Part shown: positions 1 to 11,830 of the stretch, one piece after another
Position numbering within the stretch: position 1 is the first letter of the stretch
How the letters are laid out: each line of letters begins with the position of its first letter
DNA from: Aplidium turbinatum
Taxonomy: Eukaryota; Chordata; Ascidiacea; Aplousobranchia; Polyclinidae
DNA: 64,000 nt
Reading direction: 5' to 3'
Assembly (NCBI GenBank): GCA_918807975.1
Contig: OU964918.1
Span: forward strand, 36,750,477 to 36,814,476
Made by a program: the position numbers and the translations under genes
Notes under the pieces: model-generated
The model's database searches: none
Told to the model about the DNA's origin: nothing
What the model saw: the letters and a program-made list of their open reading frames with translations, nothing else

Positions 1-77
1 ATTTTGCCCGAATTTGCGACGTTTTGAAACAACAGGGGGGGCAGCTGCCCCCCCTGCCCCCCTGGTTCGTACGGCTA
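1..77. mobile_element. Right end of a hAT-type element cut by the window edge
   Basis: The stretch carries a perfect 20-bp GC palindrome at 35-54 (seven G, CAGCTG, seven C), a run of C, and a final CTGGTTCGTACGGCTATGG. Read in reverse this looks like the GC-rich ends seen on many hAT MITEs, which pair runs of G and C with a conserved first 20 bases. The other end lies outside the window, so no target duplication can be checked. It abuts the first LTR of the next element directly. Confidence 0.4.
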
Positions 78-293
78 TGGTTGTGTATTTTGGTTTGTTT
101 TCGTTGAAACAATTTACCTTGCTTTCGTTCCGTTTAGGTCTTCTCTTTTGCGTTTTTGTCAATCAGCGCTTCTCGTTTTGTTTCACAGTATATTTTGGTG
201 GCACGCCTTTTTGATACGACAGTTTCTTTTTTGCGATTTAAATTACAAATAGAAAACCTTATATGACACTTTGAATGGGTTAAAAACACAACA
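78..293 (+). repeat. Left LTR of the 78-2190 fossil
   Basis: This 216-bp stretch aligns along its length with the 218-bp LTRs at 37021-37238 and 41654-41871, sharing the GTCTTCTCTTTTGC block and the AAAAACACAACA end. It is clearly diverged from them, so this copy inserted earlier. Confidence 0.8.
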
Positions 294-2190
294 GAGTAAT
301 TTGGCCACGAGGATGGGATTTCTGATCATCGACTGAACGAGAAGCTTACAGCGCTACACAGAGTGATTAGTTTTAGTTCCTAAAAGTTTCAATTTCTACA
401 AGTTTTAGTTTTTTTACAATGATACTCAAGATGGAAAGGGTCGTGGAATTGATGCAGTCGCAGCTAGAACATATGCGATAACAAAAACAAATACAACAGC
501 AAGAAGAACAGATGCGACAACAAAATGCATTTAATGCAGCAGCAAGAACGTCATTGAAGGAGTTAATTTCAGCCCTCAAAATTCCTGGCGAGTCAGAAAA
601 CTAACATCAGTTATCTCAAGCTATTTCTGTGCAATTCTATGGTAAGTTCTTATTCAATCTCTCAACTGTTACTGAACCACTCTACAAACTAACTAGTAAA
701 GGCATTGCATGGGAGTGGAATCATGTACATGATAAAGTTTTTCGAAACCTAAAAGCAATGTTATGTGCGGAACTTGTTTTGGCACATTTTGATCCATCAT
801 TGCTTCTGGGAATTTCTTGTAACGCTTCAAGTGTTGAAATTGGTGCGATTTTGTTTCATCGCTTGTCAGACGGAAGCAAACGCCCAATCGCTAACGCGTT
901 ACAAACCCTAACGGAAACACAGCGACGATACAGTCAAATACAGAAAGAGGCACTTTCCATAATTTTCCCATTGCAAGTTTCATCAATATTTATACAGACG
1001 AAAATTTGTCTTGGTTGCGGATCATAAACCGTTACTATCCGTTTTCGGTGCTGCTAAAGCAACTCCAGCTTTAGCAGCTAACCGCCTGGCTCGATGGGCT
1101 TAATATTGAGTCAATATGATTATTTTATTGAGTATAAAAAAAGCATACACGCAAAGCGGGTGTTTATTGTACGGATCACAACTCGTGATTCCACAAACAC
1201 TTCAGAAACAAGTGCAGCAACTGTTGCACTTTGAGCAATTTGAAATGCAACGTATGAAACAATTGGCTCAAACTGCGGTATACTGGCCGAGAATTGAAGA
1301 AGACATTATGCAGGCTTTTCGCCAATGCACTAGCTGCGCTGAACGTCAGAACAAGCCTGAGAAGCCAATCAATCATCCATAGATGCTACCTGAAAAATCA
1401 ATGGAGCAGAGTTCATATAGACCATGCGATCAATTTCATGGGGAGGAATTGGCTTGTCTTAATCGAAGCTTTATCTAAATATCCTTGTGTCCATTCCACA
1501 ACTTCTGTAGGTAGGCTACTTAGGCCACACCCAACTTCTTGAAGAAGCCTTTGCACACTTCAGGTATCCCCATACCATTGTGCCGGACAATTCTACAGCA
1601 TTTAAGTCCGATGAATTCAAAAAGTGATGCAAAGAACGATAAATCGTGCATTTAACTTGTGCACCCTACCATTCAGCCACGAACGGTGCAGCTGAAAGGT
1701 TAGTGCAATCTTTTAAACAAGCCTTGAAGAAATCTAGCTTGTCATCACAGCAAGCCCTGCAAGAGTTTTTCATTCAATACAGAAGAACTCCTTTACCAGG
1801 AGGGTATTCACAGTCTGAACTTCTAACTGGAAGAATTATTCGTACGAAGATCGATGCTTTGATGCCTTCACCAGCTCATGCTGCACAAGGCAAACAAATG
1901 AACAGCAACCGACGAGATCAACGCGACGTCGTCGTCAATGAGCGGTATGCAGTGGGCACACCCTGCTATGCGTTGACTTATGGAACGCGAAATTCGAAAT
2001 CTAAGTGGGTTCCTGCCACGGTAGTAAAAGAGTACGGAACCCGAACTGTAAACGTGCGAGTCCAACCTTGAGGTCCGGTGTGGCGACGGCACGTAGATCA
2101 ACTCCGACCACGATGCGAAACGCCAAATGACAAAAATTTCGCAATCGACGATGACGTATTCGACATTTCTGTTTGAGTTACGTGATGTTG
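78..2190 (+). mobile_element. Ty3/Gypsy (Mag-like) LTR retrotransposon fossil
   Basis: This is a degraded relative of the much better preserved element at 37021-41871. Recognisable parts in order are a left LTR (78-293, ending in AAAAACACAACA), a primer-binding region resembling the end of tRNA-Ser about 8 bases later, the start of gag (near 431, Gln-rich), a stretch of RT connection/RNase H (about 629-1027), the integrase zinc-binding and core regions (about 1150-1750) and the integrase C-terminal region (to about 2110). No right LTR is recognised. It is broken, with many breaks, and is clearly older than its sister copy. Confidence 0.85.
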
Positions 2191-2199
2191 TGAGAGAGT

Positions 2200-3030
2200 T
2201 TCTTGGATAAAAAATCCAAGCTTGTTGCTCATTTCAACGATAGCTTTCGGGTTGCTGTTCTGGCTTATTTGGCTGCCATTTTTGAACAACTGAATAAACT
2301 TAATTCATCGCTGCAAGCAGGCCCGGATTTAGAGGGGGCAATGGGTGCAAGTGCCCCGGGTTCCCCGACTTTTGAAGAACCCACCTAAATGCTGTGCAGA
2401 AGTGGATTAATGCTACTGTAGACGTAGAGGTGGTTTTTGCACGGGAGGCCCCCGATCTAAAAGTGCCCCGGTCGCCCATCAGCTAAATCCGGCCCTGGCT
2501 GCAAGGAAAGCAGACAAATTTAAGTACCCTCATTGATAAAGTGTCTGATTTTACGAAAAAACTTTATCTTTGGAAGACAAGATTATTGCAGGGTAAATTT
2601 GACATGTTTGATCAGTTGTACGAATTCACTGAGAAACCAGAAAATGCTGAAATCAATAAACAATTAACTGTTGATAAGTTTTATTTCTGACCATACTCAG
2701 TCACCGCAGTATCAATTTAACTTCTACTTTGGTGATTTGAACGTTCAGAGTTTTTCATGGGTCTCCAGTCCGTAAACTGACCAGTGACACTACTTTGAAT
2801 ATATATGTTGCATCCATCTGAGAGTAAGCTTGATAAAATTTTAGATACAAGCTTCACACGAGTTTCCACAGTTGTCTCAGAAAGCTTTGAAAATAATTTT
2901 ACCTTTTGCGCCATCTCACTTTTGTGAATGTGGATTTTCTGCACTGGTTATAATAAAAACAAAGTAGGCTATTGTTCTAGACTAGAAGTCGAAGATGAAC
3001 TTCGATTGAGTCTTTCAAGTATTAGGGGAG
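2200..3030 (+). pseudogene. hAT transposase relic (ZBED5/SCAND3-like C-terminal part)
   Basis: The translation around 2203-2317 (LDKKSKLVAHFNDSF, then AYLAAIFEQLNKLNSSLQ) resumes after an inserted MITE as a stretch resembling QGKQTNLSTLIDKVSDFTKKLYLWK. These match the region of ZBED5/GTF2I-repeat-type hAT transposases that precedes the dimerisation domain. Near 2900-3025 a further piece resembles the C-terminal hAT dimerisation motif (CGFSAL-like, then RLEVEDELRLSLSSI). Frames change and stops intervene between pieces, so it is dead. I infer it once belonged to a full hAT element. Ends and TIRs are not seen. Confidence 0.65.
2318..2497. mobile_element. 180-bp hAT MITE with GCTGCAAG target duplication
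   Basis: It begins CAGGCCCGGATTTAG and ends CTAAATCCGGCCCTG, an inverted repeat, and is flanked on both sides by the 8-bp word GCTGCAAG (2310-2317 and 2498-2505). An 8-bp duplication with CAG..CTG ends is the hAT signature. It sits inside the hAT transposase relic and splits it. A 267-bp relative lies at 22749-23015 in the opposite orientation. Confidence 0.88.
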
Positions 3031-3807
3031 ACCGGGGAAGGTTGTTACAAGGGAGGGTTGTTACAGTCCTTTTAATTTTTAAATTAGTTTACATCAACCG
3101 CTGGAATTAAGTTTTTTTCTTTCAGGTTTTTAGTTTCCATGTGCAAACGAAGCTTCAGCCATTTTGAAGGCTGCAGAAGAAAATTATTGATGAAAAACAG
3201 TTTTAGGATATGAAAAGTAAATTTTTGCTTTGTCAAAGAAAATGTTATTGCTACACAACTATGAGTGATATTTAACTGGCTTCAAAGTTAAATCAGACTT
3301 GAAGTGCAATACCTTTGATTCATTATAAATATTTTAAAGCTGAATGTCACATGCTTGACATATGTTGATCTTATTCAGCCAACTACTATTGGGGTGAGTG
3401 TTTACACAATGTAATGCTTGCTCATCTCAACTGGAAAAAGTACTTAATTTGGTACTCAGATAACAAATTTTGTATTATTTAGAATAGTTGATTACATTTT
3501 TAAGTTCTACTTATATCTGTTGTTGCTGTATCTGTGCCTAAACATGCCAAAAACTAATAAAGGGTGCCTTATTGAGGCCAAATACCATGAATGGTTGGAT
3601 GGAGAATATTGTGTTTGCAATCCTGGAGACAATGCATTGTCAATAATGATGTTATTTGCTTGTTCATGATTTTTTCTATTGAATTAAGATGTTCAATAAA
3701 TTCAAGAATGCTGTGTCAACGTATTCCATCAGTTTTAAGTATTTTAGTAAGAAAAATCAGTTAATAGAACAGCCTATTTGCAATTGTAACATTTCACCCC
3801 ATACTGT

Positions 3808-3843
3808 GTAACAAGTCACCCTGATACTGGGGTGACTTGTTAC
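3808..3843. repeat. Internal inverted repeat of the pogo-like element
   Basis: GTAACAAGTCACCC (3808-3821) and GGGTGACTTGTTAC (3830-3843) are perfect 14-bp arms around an 8-base spacer. Each arm restates the GTTGTTACA word that follows the terminal GGGAGACCGGGG of the same element. Confidence 0.85.
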
Positions 3844-3942
3844 AACTGACTCATTGATATATTAATACAAATATTTTCCTGTAAACATAACTTTTTTAAA
3901 TTTTGAAGTTATATTTATAACAACTGGTCATGTGGCAAGATT

Positions 3943-5032
3943 TTTATCTCTCAGCCTATAAATCTCTCAGCCTATCTCCAGAACTGGCGACTGAAACTCA
4001 GCGAAACCAAAACTGTGGCAGCAGCTTTCCACCTCCACAATCGGGAAGCTGATCGTGAGCTACACGTCCCGAACAACGGAAAATCTCTGTCCTTCTGCCC
4101 CGAACCAAGATATCTTGGGGTAACACTGGACAGATCGCTTACATACCGCCACTGTTTGGTGTCACTGCGCAAGAAACTCACATCTCGCGCTGCGCTACTC
4201 AAGCGCCTGGCAGGCTCTAGCTGGGAGGCGAGGACTGACACTTTGCGTGTAGCAACCTTAGCCCTTGTCCACTCTTCAGCAGAGTAGCCTACTGTGCACC
4301 TGTTTGGTGCCGCAGTGCTCACTGCCACAACATCTACACTGCCATAAACAGCGCCCTGCGCACAGTGACCGGATGCCTGCGTCCCACACCATTGGACAAT
4401 CTCCCCATTCTCGCTGGCATCCAACCCGCTGAGATTCGTCGCGAAGAAGCCACTCTGTCCCTCGGTCGACGGGCACTGGAGCCTAACCACCTTCTCCACC
4501 ACAAGATCTCTGCTCTCCCAAAGGAGCACCCCGTCGACTAAAATCAAGACATCTATTCGTGCCAGCCGCTCAACGTCTTATCAACGAAGCTGATGGACAA
4601 GACATTTCTGCGGCTACTTGGGCGGACAATAAATGGAGTTCTGAATGGAGGTCAAGCGCCACCAGACTCTATTCGTTCATACCCGACGCCGAAACACGCC
4701 CAATTGGCCTAACACTACAGAGAAAGGCATGGGTGCGCCTCAACCGTCTCCGTACGGGCGTCGGGCTTTTCCGCTCAACTATGCACCAATGGGGAATGGC
4801 CTCTTCCTCCTCTTGTGAATGTGGTGCCGAGGAACAGACCGCAGACCACATCATTAATGACTGTTCCATTTTCAAGCCACCTAACGGAGTGGAAGGTCTG
4901 CGTGTCATAGATGATGAAACCAAAGACTGGCTGCTCTCTAGTAGCCTTCCAGTGTAGTCCGGGAACATCGTGAATCTGAGGTAGTAAAAGAATAGACCCT
5001 CGGCCCCAGAAGCTCACACGACGACGACGACG
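3943..5032 (+). mobile_element. 5'-truncated non-LTR retrotransposon (Jockey/CR1-like LINE)
   Basis: The translation gives the C-terminal half of a LINE reverse transcriptase protein: LSETKTVAAAF, RYLGVTLDRSLTYR, then (other frame) YCAPVWCRSAH and LRTVTGCLRPTP, and finally a region ending in CECGAEEQTADHIINDC, a C-x-C-x8-H-x4-C zinc-like motif, with a stop at 4955-4957. There is at least one frameshift near 4285 and a stop near 4540. The 3' tail ends in a CGACGACGACGACG run. The insertion is flanked by a 13-bp duplication, ATGTGGCAAGATT (3930-3942 and 5033-5045), typical of target-primed reverse transcription. The 5' truncation is also typical. Confidence 0.88.
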
Positions 5033-5134
5033 ATGTGGCAAGATTACATAAAATTTTCAGCAACTTTGTGCAAATATTGAAAGAGAAATCTTAGATTTAC
5101 TGAAAACTGTAACAACCCTCCCCGGTCTCCCTTA

Positions 5135-6006
5135 CACCTTGTTTGGATATGCTATGCTCAAATGTGCAAGCTCAAGGTTCGCATTAAATGTAGCACTCTT
5201 TCTAAAACCAACTACTGTTTACGACTTAGCAAGCAATAAGTGACATTTGTTCGTTATAAAGGGAAGAGGAAGGGGAGGGGAGTAGTGGTCCGTGACTGAG
5301 ACACACTTTTTTAAATGGGTCCTTGAATTTCAAAAGGTTGAGAACCTCTGCCTTAAAGCATACAAAAGTAACTTTATTCATGGAAGATAAGTTACATTTC
5401 TGTTGTCATAGAAGTTGGGTGGAGATTTTAAAAATATTACAGCCTACAAGAAGTCCTAGGATATCTTATTGTAGGCCTACCTTAAAATCAAGGAAAAAAT
5501 GTAAATTAAAATTAATTTCTCCCTTTCATTTATAGTGTGTGATTTATAAACTTTGTGAATATTTTGTTGCGTACAGTTTTTAATACAGTGTTTCAATTTA
5601 AAATTTACACAATGATCATCACATCCAAAATGCGCCATTGAACTGCAAATATGACAGTTTGAACGAGTCTTATAAAAGTGACGTCACAATTCGTTATTGT
5701 GTTGCATGAATGATTTCGTAGTCGAGGTTTCTTCGCTAAATAATCGCGATTTTAATGAACTGTTCACAAAGAAATATTAATAACTTCTCTAAACTTGTGG
5801 AAATTGCTCTATTTGTAGCATTCAAACCAAAATCTTTGTTTCAATCATTCTGAAAATTATAATTTCAATTTATGTACAAAAATTAGAGTAAAAGTAAAAC
5901 CAAAATTAATGTGAGTCAAAACAAAATTCTTCAATATAAACATAGACGACGTTACTTTTACATACTTTTGTGCAGTTCCTCTGATAAATCTGTAAAACTC
6001 AACATT
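5135..6006. other. No gene; solo hAT-like end at about 5286-5350
   Basis: I see no coding signal. At 5286-5350 the sequence ends GGTTGAGAACCTCTG, which in reverse begins CAGAGGTTCTCAACC, a hAT-type terminus followed by the usual CACGGACCAC words. The partner end is not found. 5997-6006 is the target duplication of the next element. Confidence 0.4.
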
Positions 6007-6446
6007 AAGGTGGGCCGTTTTTGACGTTTTTTCGAAATTCAAAAACGGCTAGTCATAAAAAGTGGCACATGCATGAAAAAATTACGTGTGCAAAATTTCA
6101 TCAGTTTGGAGGTGCATCTTCTGCCCCCGCAGGGGGTCAAACTTTAAATTTTTTGAAAAAAAGGGGGAAATTTCACTTTCCGTTTTAACATAATTTTTTT
6201 TATAATTTTTCTACTGGCTAGTTATAAATTGTAAGTGGGATCTACCCAAAACTTTCCTATGTAAAGGCATGTTCGAAGCTTAAGGTTTACTGCCCCCGCA
6301 TCGACGACCAAAATGCTGAATTTTCACCAATTTGAAATGCTATTTTGTCATTGCTCAATAAACAAACTTGTCGCAAAAGGGCGAGATGGTGTTAACGCTT
6401 TACGCTCATTTATGTTCTGTCCACTAACTTTGTCGGATGATACGAA
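6007..6446 (+). repeat. Left long terminal inverted repeat
   Basis: The arm contains GCCCCCGCAGGGGG, a CTAGTTATAAATTGTAAGTG block and a GGGCGAGATGGTGTTAACGC block, each found reversed in the right arm. Identity by eye is roughly nine in ten. Confidence 0.88.
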
Positions 6447-6569
6447 CTGACAAACTATAAGACGCAGTCTTGCTTAAATTAAAAGCAATAGTAGCCTACG
6501 TTTGATCAGTTGCAGCTATAAAACGCAACCTATAATTTACTTCGGAATACAAGCAATATGATCTGCAGG

Positions 6570-8900
6570 CAGTGTTGGGCGCGATAACTCATTTTTCAGT
6601 TAAGCGATAACGATAATCGATAAACGAAAAATGCCTAAAGCGATAACGATAAACGATAAATCAAAAAAAAGTTAAGCGATAACGATAAGCGATAAATTAT
6701 CGCCGATAATGTCCGATAACGATAATTTTTTTTCTTGATTAGCGCTGCCCCATCCCATGCAGCACGAACTGTTTTCATCAACATGACGAAAAATCGAACA
6801 TAATATACTGTAAAGGGACAAAACTTTTTGTAAGTTATGCATGAATAGAATCGCAACAGCGGCAGTAGGTATCGAATCTTCAACCTCTTGATCCAGAATC
6901 AAACCACTGAGGTAACCGCTGTGCTTATAATTATACCTTTATTCTATTTGAATAATTATACCTTCATTCTATTTGAATAAGACCTTCTGATGATCCGTTT
7001 GGTGAAACAATTTGTAAAGGCTTCAGATAGTAATAACTATATTTGATTTAATTATACCTTCAGATACCAGTTGGATGCTTTTATCAATTGAGTTACACTG
7101 CCGCTTACGTGCAGTAGGAAAAATAATTAAATCAAATGAAAATACCATAAAAAATTCCAAGCTTTGTATTTTGCTTTCTGCTTAAAGGGCTGTTTACAGC
7201 AAAGTTAGCAATAATTGAAAAAATTCCAAAAAACGCAAAATGCTCGAAAATTTATCAGTAATCTTAAACGTTATTGGTAGTAAAAACGTGCATACTGTGA
7301 AATCCATCAAGCTTGTCAAATTAGTCGTGTTTGTTTAACAACAATAACATAATTATCGTAATTTACTGATAATTTCAGATAATTTTTTTTGCTTTTTTGT
7401 GAACACCTTCATTAAAGCAATGGCAGAACGCTGAGTTGTTGAGATAAGAATTACAATATAGGCACTGTATTAGTGGGAATAAAAATATTTGATTGAGGTA
7501 GGCTAGGTCGCATAGGTAAATGAGAAAGGTTATACTGTATTTAGCATAATTTTACCACGCAACTCGATGCGCCTATTGTCATGCAAAAACTAGTACAAGA
7601 TGCAAAAATGTGATGTCGGTCTGCATGTCAAATGCTTCAAGCAATATCATATTCCGCAATGACTTGTTTCAGGGATATTGTGTTACTTTGCTAATTTTCA
7701 TCTTCATATTTTTTGAACTTTCATTTTAATAAAATGCTTGATGACAATAATGACATGACAAGACATGAACAAGACATCTCCCATTTATCACTTTGAGCAT
7801 AGTTAATAATATTAACTATGCTTTGAGCGATAAGTAAAATGTAATAACGCTTAAGCATTACGCACAAGAAACTTGTGAAATTTGTTAACGGATTTGCCTA
7901 GCGTCTTATATATAGGACGTTTTTTTTATCAAAAAGTACAAACACAATTAGGAAAAAAATAATTGTGATATGTTCTTTAGGTCATAATTATGCGATATTT
8001 AAATTTTCCGAAAACATTTTTAAGTACTTTCACTTTCGGCACAAATGGGTTAACTTTATAAGTTAAATGGCACTTACGAATTTGGTTATTATTTTTGGAT
8101 TAAAGTTATATCGCCAAGCTAGAAAAAAATCGATCTTATAGTCTATAACCGATCTTGTGTTGTTATTGTGTGTGAATTTTGTTTTTTAAACTGAGTTTGT
8201 GACGTAATCGCAAGTCTCAAGGCAAGTTCTTGCAATTTTAGTTAATCTAATCTAAAGATTTAATGCGCTTAAAACAGTAAGTTTCATGTTTTGACGAGAG
8301 GGATTTTATTTTTTTACGACAATTACTAAAAACTAACACTTCCAACGAAAAAAGAAAACACAAGAATAAAATAGTTGATCGTGAGGTGGCGCGAAAGACC
8401 ATGTTTCCGATGTAAAAGCGGCCTCGCATTGCGACACTTTCACAAACCACTTGCCAATTTCTTTCGCTTCGCTTCAAAGGAATCTGTGCCGCCCGTGCGC
8501 TTACATTTTAATTGTAAAATTCACTCGCGATTGCCGATTGCAGCAAAACAACAAGAGACTTGTTGCATGCATTTCATTGCATTGCAATTTGCAACTCTAA
8601 AAATTATTGTGTTGTCAGGGCCGTCGCTGCAGGGGGCGTGCCCCCTCCCTTGACAACGACCTGTGCACATACACTTCAGGCACTGAAGAAGAACTGGTTT
8701 TAATTTTAGTTTCATTTCCACTTGTGCGTTAATCCGAAATAAAATTTATCGGCGATTAATTATCGGCGATAATCAAATATTGCCTTTGGCGATAACGATA
8801 AACGATAACTGAAAAAATAATTGAGCGATAGCGATAAGCGATAAAAATTTATCGCCGATAATTATCGCCAATAAATTATCGGCGATAATGCCCATCACTG
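6570..8900. mobile_element. hAT element with GCGATAACGATAA subterminal repeats
   Basis: The ends CAGTGTTGGGC and GCCCATCACTG form short TIRs, and the 8-bp word TCTGCAGG flanks the element exactly (6562-6569, 8901-8908). Both subterminal regions (about 6585-6725 and 8740-8890) are packed with GCGATAACGATAA and TTATCGCCGATAA words on both strands, the clustered short motifs that hAT transposases are known to bind. No transposase is readable. The interior has tRNA-like SINE remnants (6841-7116) and a 27-bp palindrome at 7797-7823. Confidence 0.88.
6841..7116 (-). repeat. tRNA-derived SINE remnants
   Basis: Read on the minus strand, 6841-6915 gives a tRNA-like run (GGTTACCTCAGTGG, later GATTCGATACC, resembling A and B boxes). 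A second tRNA-like piece lies at about 7055-7116 (GTAACTCAATTGATAAAAGC). Between them, TCTATTTGAATAAG plus a CTTCTGATGATCC block resembles a sequence near 36527-36600, so it belongs to a repeated family. The pieces are too eroded for a clean SINE boundary. Confidence 0.45.
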
Positions 8901-9179
8901 TCTGCAGGTTCCGTAAATGGAATGTACTGTACAGTTCCACGTGAATTGTTATCATGATTTTGTTTACACAAATTTGTCATTTACAAACCATTAAACGTTC
9001 ACTTGATAGGCTACTACAGAACCACATACAAGAGTAAACTTTATTTGACAACAATGTAACGATAAAAAAGAACTTGTGTTAACAAAAAAAAAAAACGAAA
9101 TTGTGTCAAAAATACAACAAACAACAAGGTTTTTAGCCAGTTCCCCAGATTATTGCTCAAATTTAGTTTTGGCTGAAGT

Positions 9180-11566
9180 CTAATGAATCATAAAATCTTG
9201 TTTTGACTGGAACCTAGGAATTTTTTTTCCTTGATTGTAATATTGCTTTAAATGTAGGCTACCCATCTCTTTCAACGCTGTCCACCACATGTGATGAGCA
9301 TCTGTTGTGTGTGGCAGAGAAAACGTAGAAAACAACTGTTGTGAAGGCATCTTTGTTTTGATGTGCTCTTTTATCACATTGCTGTCAACACCACGCATCG
9401 CTGGGGAAACTGGAATGTTTTGCCAGTCTATCATCTCAAAGTAACGTTCGGAACTGAACCGCAATATTGACAGGGTGAATTTTTGCTGACGAGCAGTGCC
9501 GGATTAACCATTAGGCAAAGTAGGCACGTGCCTACAGGCCAGTCAAAAATTCAGGCCACTTTGAAATCAGTAGAAATTTAGTCATGTTTTCAAAATAATT
9601 ATTTTCTAAAGTAATATGTATTTATCTTGATAGCTCTGTGTTTGCCAGATGAATTAAAGGTTGCAAAAATCGTTAAAAAAAGACGAATTGAAATGTTGCC
9701 ACTTCCCTTTTGATGTTTTTAAAAATTCGCATTTCTGTTGGGTGACACAACGAAACAAACGTGGCGTTGTGTTAAAAAATTAGAAATAACTTTTAATTAG
9801 ATTCAGAATGATGATCAGGTCAGATTGAGTATTTGGACGTAGGTAGTGCAAGATTGAGTCTCGGGTGTATTTACTGTATAGCAGATCCTAACGATATCTG
9901 TATTGCAAGCGATCTACTCCGTAAGATTGACCTCCAAAAACTAGTTAACACGTTTTCAATCGCAAAAGTGTTATTTAGTTAGGCATATGACCAAGTTTTT
10001 GCACGGTATCCTGTGTTATAGTTGCAAACACGATCTTTGTGACAATGATTTGGCAACAATGACAATTCTAATTTTTTATTTGCAACCCTGATTTTTGGGC
10101 CACTTATAAAATGTGCCTACAGGCCAGCAGACCCTTAATCCGGCACTGCTGACGAGTGCTGTGAGATGATAATATTCTTGAATTGAAAATTCTTCTCCAT
10201 CCTATTTCCCTTACATGTACTCTTTGGTATAACATATAATTGCAATCAAAATGTTTTCAAGATGGGCATAAAACGCATTCCTCTATATTACTTTGTTGAG
10301 GATGTTGCGAGCTTTATTCGATAGCTTCTGAGCAGAGTGTAAAATTTTGAAGAAATGTTTTTGGCCATTAGTGAAGTTGCTTTCCTTTATAATGGCAAAC
10401 CATACTGGAATATAAACATTCATAATATAGTCCACACGTTCCACCAATACAACTGACGCGTTAGATGCAACCGAAGAATTCTATTGGTTGTGTTTAACCA
10501 TCTTGAGTGGTTCATCATACCTGGACTCCTATATGCAAAATAAATTGATATATCTCCACTTTTCACTGCTCTGCGCAAGTGCAGAAGATATTTTTGGTCA
10601 GTGCTGAGGTCATTTTCATCAATTTCAATCTCTGGTGCCGGAAATGCTTTATATTTTACAACATCTAGTTGTGTGACAGTGGCTAGCTTCTTTATAATGG
10701 GCCCAGTAAAGCTATCAGGTCTGCTAGTATTGCCATATCTTTTATAAGATGCCTAAGAGGCAATTCATTACTATGGAGTAGGCATATAAACTATTGAAGT
10801 GGCTTTTGGAAATGATCTTCCAGGAGCTTTATCACGACACCTTTTGACCTGTGTTCATTGCGGTTTCATCGCATCCAATTGTCATTACATTATCGTAGCT
10901 AATTTTATTGGATCCAAGATATTCAAGAATCCTGGTAGCTATTGACACATTAGATCAGTTGACTGCAGTAAAATGACCAATGAAATGATAACTTGGCTCT
11001 TCAAGTAAAGTAATGTGTTCTTCAACTGCGAAATGTTTTCGAAGTCGCCCAGCAATTTCATTTTGTTTGATGGTTTAATCTTTTCGGCCATCAAAATATA
11101 TGCTTTGCAAATTTATGCACATGATAGGCCTACTTTCCATTTGAGTTGTAGGCCTAAACCTCATCTTTTTTCTCGCTCGTCTCACTTTGCTTTTATCTAT
11201 GACTGATTGAGATTCGCTATCCGTTACAACTCCCGCATCTTGTAGAAATGATGAAGCAATAAGTGCTGCAGACCTATCTGAAATATCAGTACGATCGCAT
11301 GATTCAGCAAATACTACTAAACTGAAAGTAACCTTGCTTTTTCTGGGGTTTTCCAAGGCAAAACTGGGTTGATAATGAAAATCTTCGCAGCGTTCTTCAT
11401 TGGATGACAAAGTTTCTGAGCTTGAATAAGAAGTTAAAGATGTTTTAACCAAAGCGCTACTTGTGCCTGCTCCTGGCTCTTCACGTAAAAAACGGAATTG
11501 TTCTGATCTTCTCGGAAAACGTTTAAAATTAGATTTTGTGGCCGATTTATCATGTTTATCAATCAT
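9180..11566 (-). pseudogene. Relic of a conserved unnamed transposon protein
   Basis: On the minus strand, pieces read in order: 11566-11075 (with SDRSAALIASSFLQDAG, a DKSKVRRARKK run and an INLQSIYFDGRKD end), then broken frames giving EEHITLLEEPSYHFIGH, VMTIGCDETAMNTG, DLSTDQKYLLHLRRA and MMNHSRWLNTTNRILRL, then 9464-9180 (MIDWQNIPVSPAMRGVD, LPHTTDAHHMWW, RFQSKQDF). I recognise this order from a widespread group of uncharacterised invertebrate and fish proteins with the motifs SDRAGAAIA, CDGTNVNTG, HSRWLTTANRILRLYV and LINW or MIDW. The CDG..NTG block looks like a catalytic-Asp region of an RNase H-like transposase; that is inference. The copy has several stops and frameshifts, and the MITE at 9494-10148 splits it. 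Confidence 0.7.
9494..10148. mobile_element. 655-bp nonautonomous hAT with CTGACGAG duplication
   Basis: It starts CAGTGCCGGATTAACC and ends CCCTTAATCCGGCACTG. The 8-bp word CTGACGAG lies exactly on both sides (9486-9493 and 10149-10156). A second inner pair, GTGCCTACAGGCCAG, occurs in the left and right subterminal regions. No coding capacity is seen. It interrupts the protein relic of the long-TIR element. Confidence 0.9.
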
Positions 11567-11830
11567 TATTATGCGAGTTGTTCTTTGATCAAGAAGGAAC
11601 TGTTGTTCTGCAACAGGGACACAATTTTCCTGCGGGCAAGTACATTGCAGAAAATTGGAACACTTAGGCTACAACAACCGATTTTAAATATTTTTGTTTT
11701 GCAGAATCTTTTATTTGGTCCAAATTTTGCTGAAATTAAGGCCCACCTCTAGAATTTGACTTTAAAAGGTTATTTATTTATTTTTATAACTCTTTATCAT
11801 AAATATGTAGCCTACTGATGTTCGTATCTC

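Larger units (their letters stand above)
3025..5132. mobile_element. Pogo-like TIR element (TA target), host of a LINE insertion
   Basis: The left end GGGGAGACCGGGGAAGGTTG and the right end, read in reverse (AGGGAGACCGGGGAGGGTTG), form TIRs of about 26 bp that both run into GTTACA. TA flanks both ends (3023-3024, 5133-5134), as expected for Tc1/mariner/pogo elements. A short open stretch starting near 3544 (MPKTNKGCLIEAKYHEWLDG) might be a transposase remnant but is not recognisable enough to name. After removing the LINE at 3943-5032 the element is about 1.0 kb. The pogo assignment is by analogy with 44385-45320, which shares the end type and has a pogo/jerky-like transposase piece. Confidence 0.7.

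Noticed and set aside
3972-4968. Open minus-strand stretches (3972-4547 and 4669-4968)
   Set aside because: They are shadows of the LINE reverse transcriptase coding on the + strand and have no family resemblance.
8611-8660. Small inverted structure GTTGTCAGGG..CCCTTGACAAC
   Set aside because: It could be a tiny MITE scrap, but the ends are too short and no duplication is convincing.
11075-11566. Independent host gene of 163 residues on the minus strand
   Set aside because: It lies between the long TIRs, and its sequence matches the N-terminal half of the same protein family seen in the other pieces, so it is a transposon relic.
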